NCBI RefSeq assembly: GCF_945952055.1
Contig: NZ_CAMFHB010000056.1
Coordinates: 1-35,629, forward strand
DNA length: 35,629 nucleotides
Direction of reading: 5' to 3'
Source: an uncultured Alsobacter sp.
GTDB taxonomy: Bacteria; Pseudomonadota; Alphaproteobacteria; Rhizobiales; Beijerinckiaceae
The position numbers and the translations under genes are program-made. This document shows positions 34,699-35,629 of the stretch, piece after piece. The stretch's first letter is position 1; each line of letters starts with the position of its first letter. The notes under the pieces were generated by a model. The model was not told where the DNA came from. It did no database searches and saw only the letters and a list, made by a program, of their open reading frames with translations.

Positions 34699-34795
34699 GC
34701 CGGCCTTGCCGCTTCCGGTGGCGGCCGAGCCCGGCTAGCCTGTGAAGGCGCCGCAGCTCCGTGCCGCCAGAAAGGCCCGCCAGGAAAGGCCCATC

Positions 34796-35515
34796 ATGAT
34801 CGACCTCTACGCGTCTCCGACCCCCAACGTGCTGAAGGTCCGGATCATGCTGGAGGAGGTCGGCCTGCCCTACCGCCTGCTGCCGATCAATGTGTGGAAG
34901 GGCGACCAGTTCACCGACGCCTTCAAGGCGCTCAACCCCAACAGCAAGGTGCCGGTGATCGTCGACGCCGACGCCGAGGGCGGCCCCTGCCCGGTCTTCG
35001 AGTCGGCCGCGATCCTGATCTATCTCGCCGAGAAGACCGGCCGCTTCCTGCCCGCCGCCGGGCGGGCGCGCACGCAGGTGCTGCAGTGGCTGTTGTTCCA
35101 GGCGGCCAACCAGGGGCCGGCCAGCGGGCAGCTCGTGCATTTCCAGCGCTATGCCGGGCCGGGGAACGACTATTCGCTGAGCCGCTACAAGACCGAGGTC
35201 AAGCGCCTCTACGACGTGCTGGAGGGGCGCCTGTCGGGCACGCCCTATCTCGCCGGCGAGGACTACTCCATCGCCGACATGGCCGCCCTCCCCTGGGTGC
35301 TGCTCTTCGACCGGATGTTTTCCGAGGCCATCCCCTTCCTGAAGCTCGACGGCGACGGCGGCACGGCGCTGGCGCGCTGGGTTTCCCGCTGCCGGCAACG
35401 CCCCGCGGTGGAGCGCGCCATCGCGCTGCACGCCGAGCTGAAGTCCGACATGCCCACCGCCACCGAGGACGACCGCGACCGGTTCTTCGGCCGCGGGGCG
35501 TACGCGGCGCGGTAG
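34796..35515 (+). CDS. Glutathione S-transferase family protein
   Basis: A 239-residue cytosolic GST of the Nu/YfcG-like style. The thioredoxin-like half begins MIDLYASPTPNVLKVRIMLEE and carries NPNSKVPVIVDAD and the glutathione-gamma-Glu-binding ESAAILIYLAEKTG. The helical half contains QWLLFQAANQGP and the N-capping box EDYSIADMAALPW. These enzymes conjugate glutathione or reduce disulfides. The frame is open from a GTG at 34742, but the ATG at 34796 has AGGAAAGG upstream and gives the standard family N-terminus. Confidence 0.92.
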   Translation: MIDLYASPTPNVLKVRIMLEEVGLPYRLLPINVWKGDQFTDAFKALNPNSKVPVIVDADAEGGPCPVFESAAILIYLAEKTGRFLPAAGRARTQVLQWLLFQAANQGPASGQLVHFQRYAGPGNDYSLSRYKTEVKRLYDVLEGRLSGTPYLAGEDYSIADMAALPWVLLFDRMFSEAIPFLKLDGDGGTALARWVSRCRQRPAVERAIALHAELKSDMPTATEDDRDRFFGRGAYAAR

Positions 35516-35548
35516 GCGCGGGCTTTTCAGGTCCGCATCCACCCCTCC

Positions 35549-35629
35549 GCCGTCCTGCCCGGGCTCGGCCCTTCGGGATTCACACATCTCACTCGAGCCC
35601 GAAGGGAGGGTGCTCTCCCTCCCCTGCAG
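35549..35629. repeat. Palindromic intergenic repeat, family B (cut by the window end)
   Basis: 81 bases nearly identical to the left part of the copy at 18951 (cgtcctgcccgggctcggcc, then cttcggga, cacacatctcactcgag, ccctcccctgcag). The window stops inside the 20-bp palindrome, after CCCTCCCCTGCAG. Confidence 0.85.

Overview
The window is about 35.6 kb of very GC-rich DNA with strong G/C third-position bias and dense genes on both strands. The gene set and style (DUF2336 protein, MHS-type permease of about 560 residues, GTG starts, GC-rich palindromic intergenic repeats ending in cgtggatgcccgggc) fit an alphaproteobacterium, most likely Hyphomicrobiales (Methylobacterium/Bosea/Chelatococcus-like). 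The genus is inference only.

Layout. 1-4400: tRNA-Tyr, rlmB, two small secreted proteins and an MHS-family permease with a good terminator. 4579-8257: tRNA-Thr, a 63-residue protein, molybdenum-cofactor genes mobA and moeA (convergent, overlapping ends), a TusA-like sulfur carrier and the membrane protease htpX. 8426-17235: a carbohydrate uptake and oxidation locus. It has a six-gene minus-strand operon (binding protein, two permeases, two Gfo/Idh/MocA oxidoreductases, ATPase), a TetR regulator and a third Gfo/Idh/MocA gene on the plus strand. Two nearly identical 14-bp palindromes (TAACCAAAYGGTTA), each 23 nt downstream of a TTGAC(A/C) element, sit at both ends of the tetR gene and probably define its regulon. 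17468-18884: a Nudix hydrolase and NAD kinase. 19430-24027: a chemotaxis receptor, a DUF2336 protein and a lytic transglycosylase. 24518-25871: a CoA-ester lyase and a VOC-fold protein.

25872 to about 29584 is an island of clearly lower GC (about half by eye in sampled lines). On the minus strand it carries a CD-NTase (cGAS/DncV-like nucleotidyltransferase) overlapping by one base a Cap15-type effector (two membrane helices plus beta-barrel). A second, divergent protein of the same architecture lies just upstream. This reads as a short type I CBASS anti-phage system with an unusual pair of Cap15-like proteins. A divergent gene of unknown function flanks it. I regard this as the most interesting part of the window.

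29585-35629: a MerR regulator fused to a P-loop domain, an SDR with a Tat-like leader, a stand-alone BLUF photoreceptor, a sterol desaturase/fatty acid hydroxylase family membrane protein, a second Nudix protein with an altered Nudix box, and a glutathione S-transferase. Two families of palindromic intergenic repeats are scattered through the chromosomal part. The window ends inside a copy of one of them, consistent with a contig broken at a repeat.
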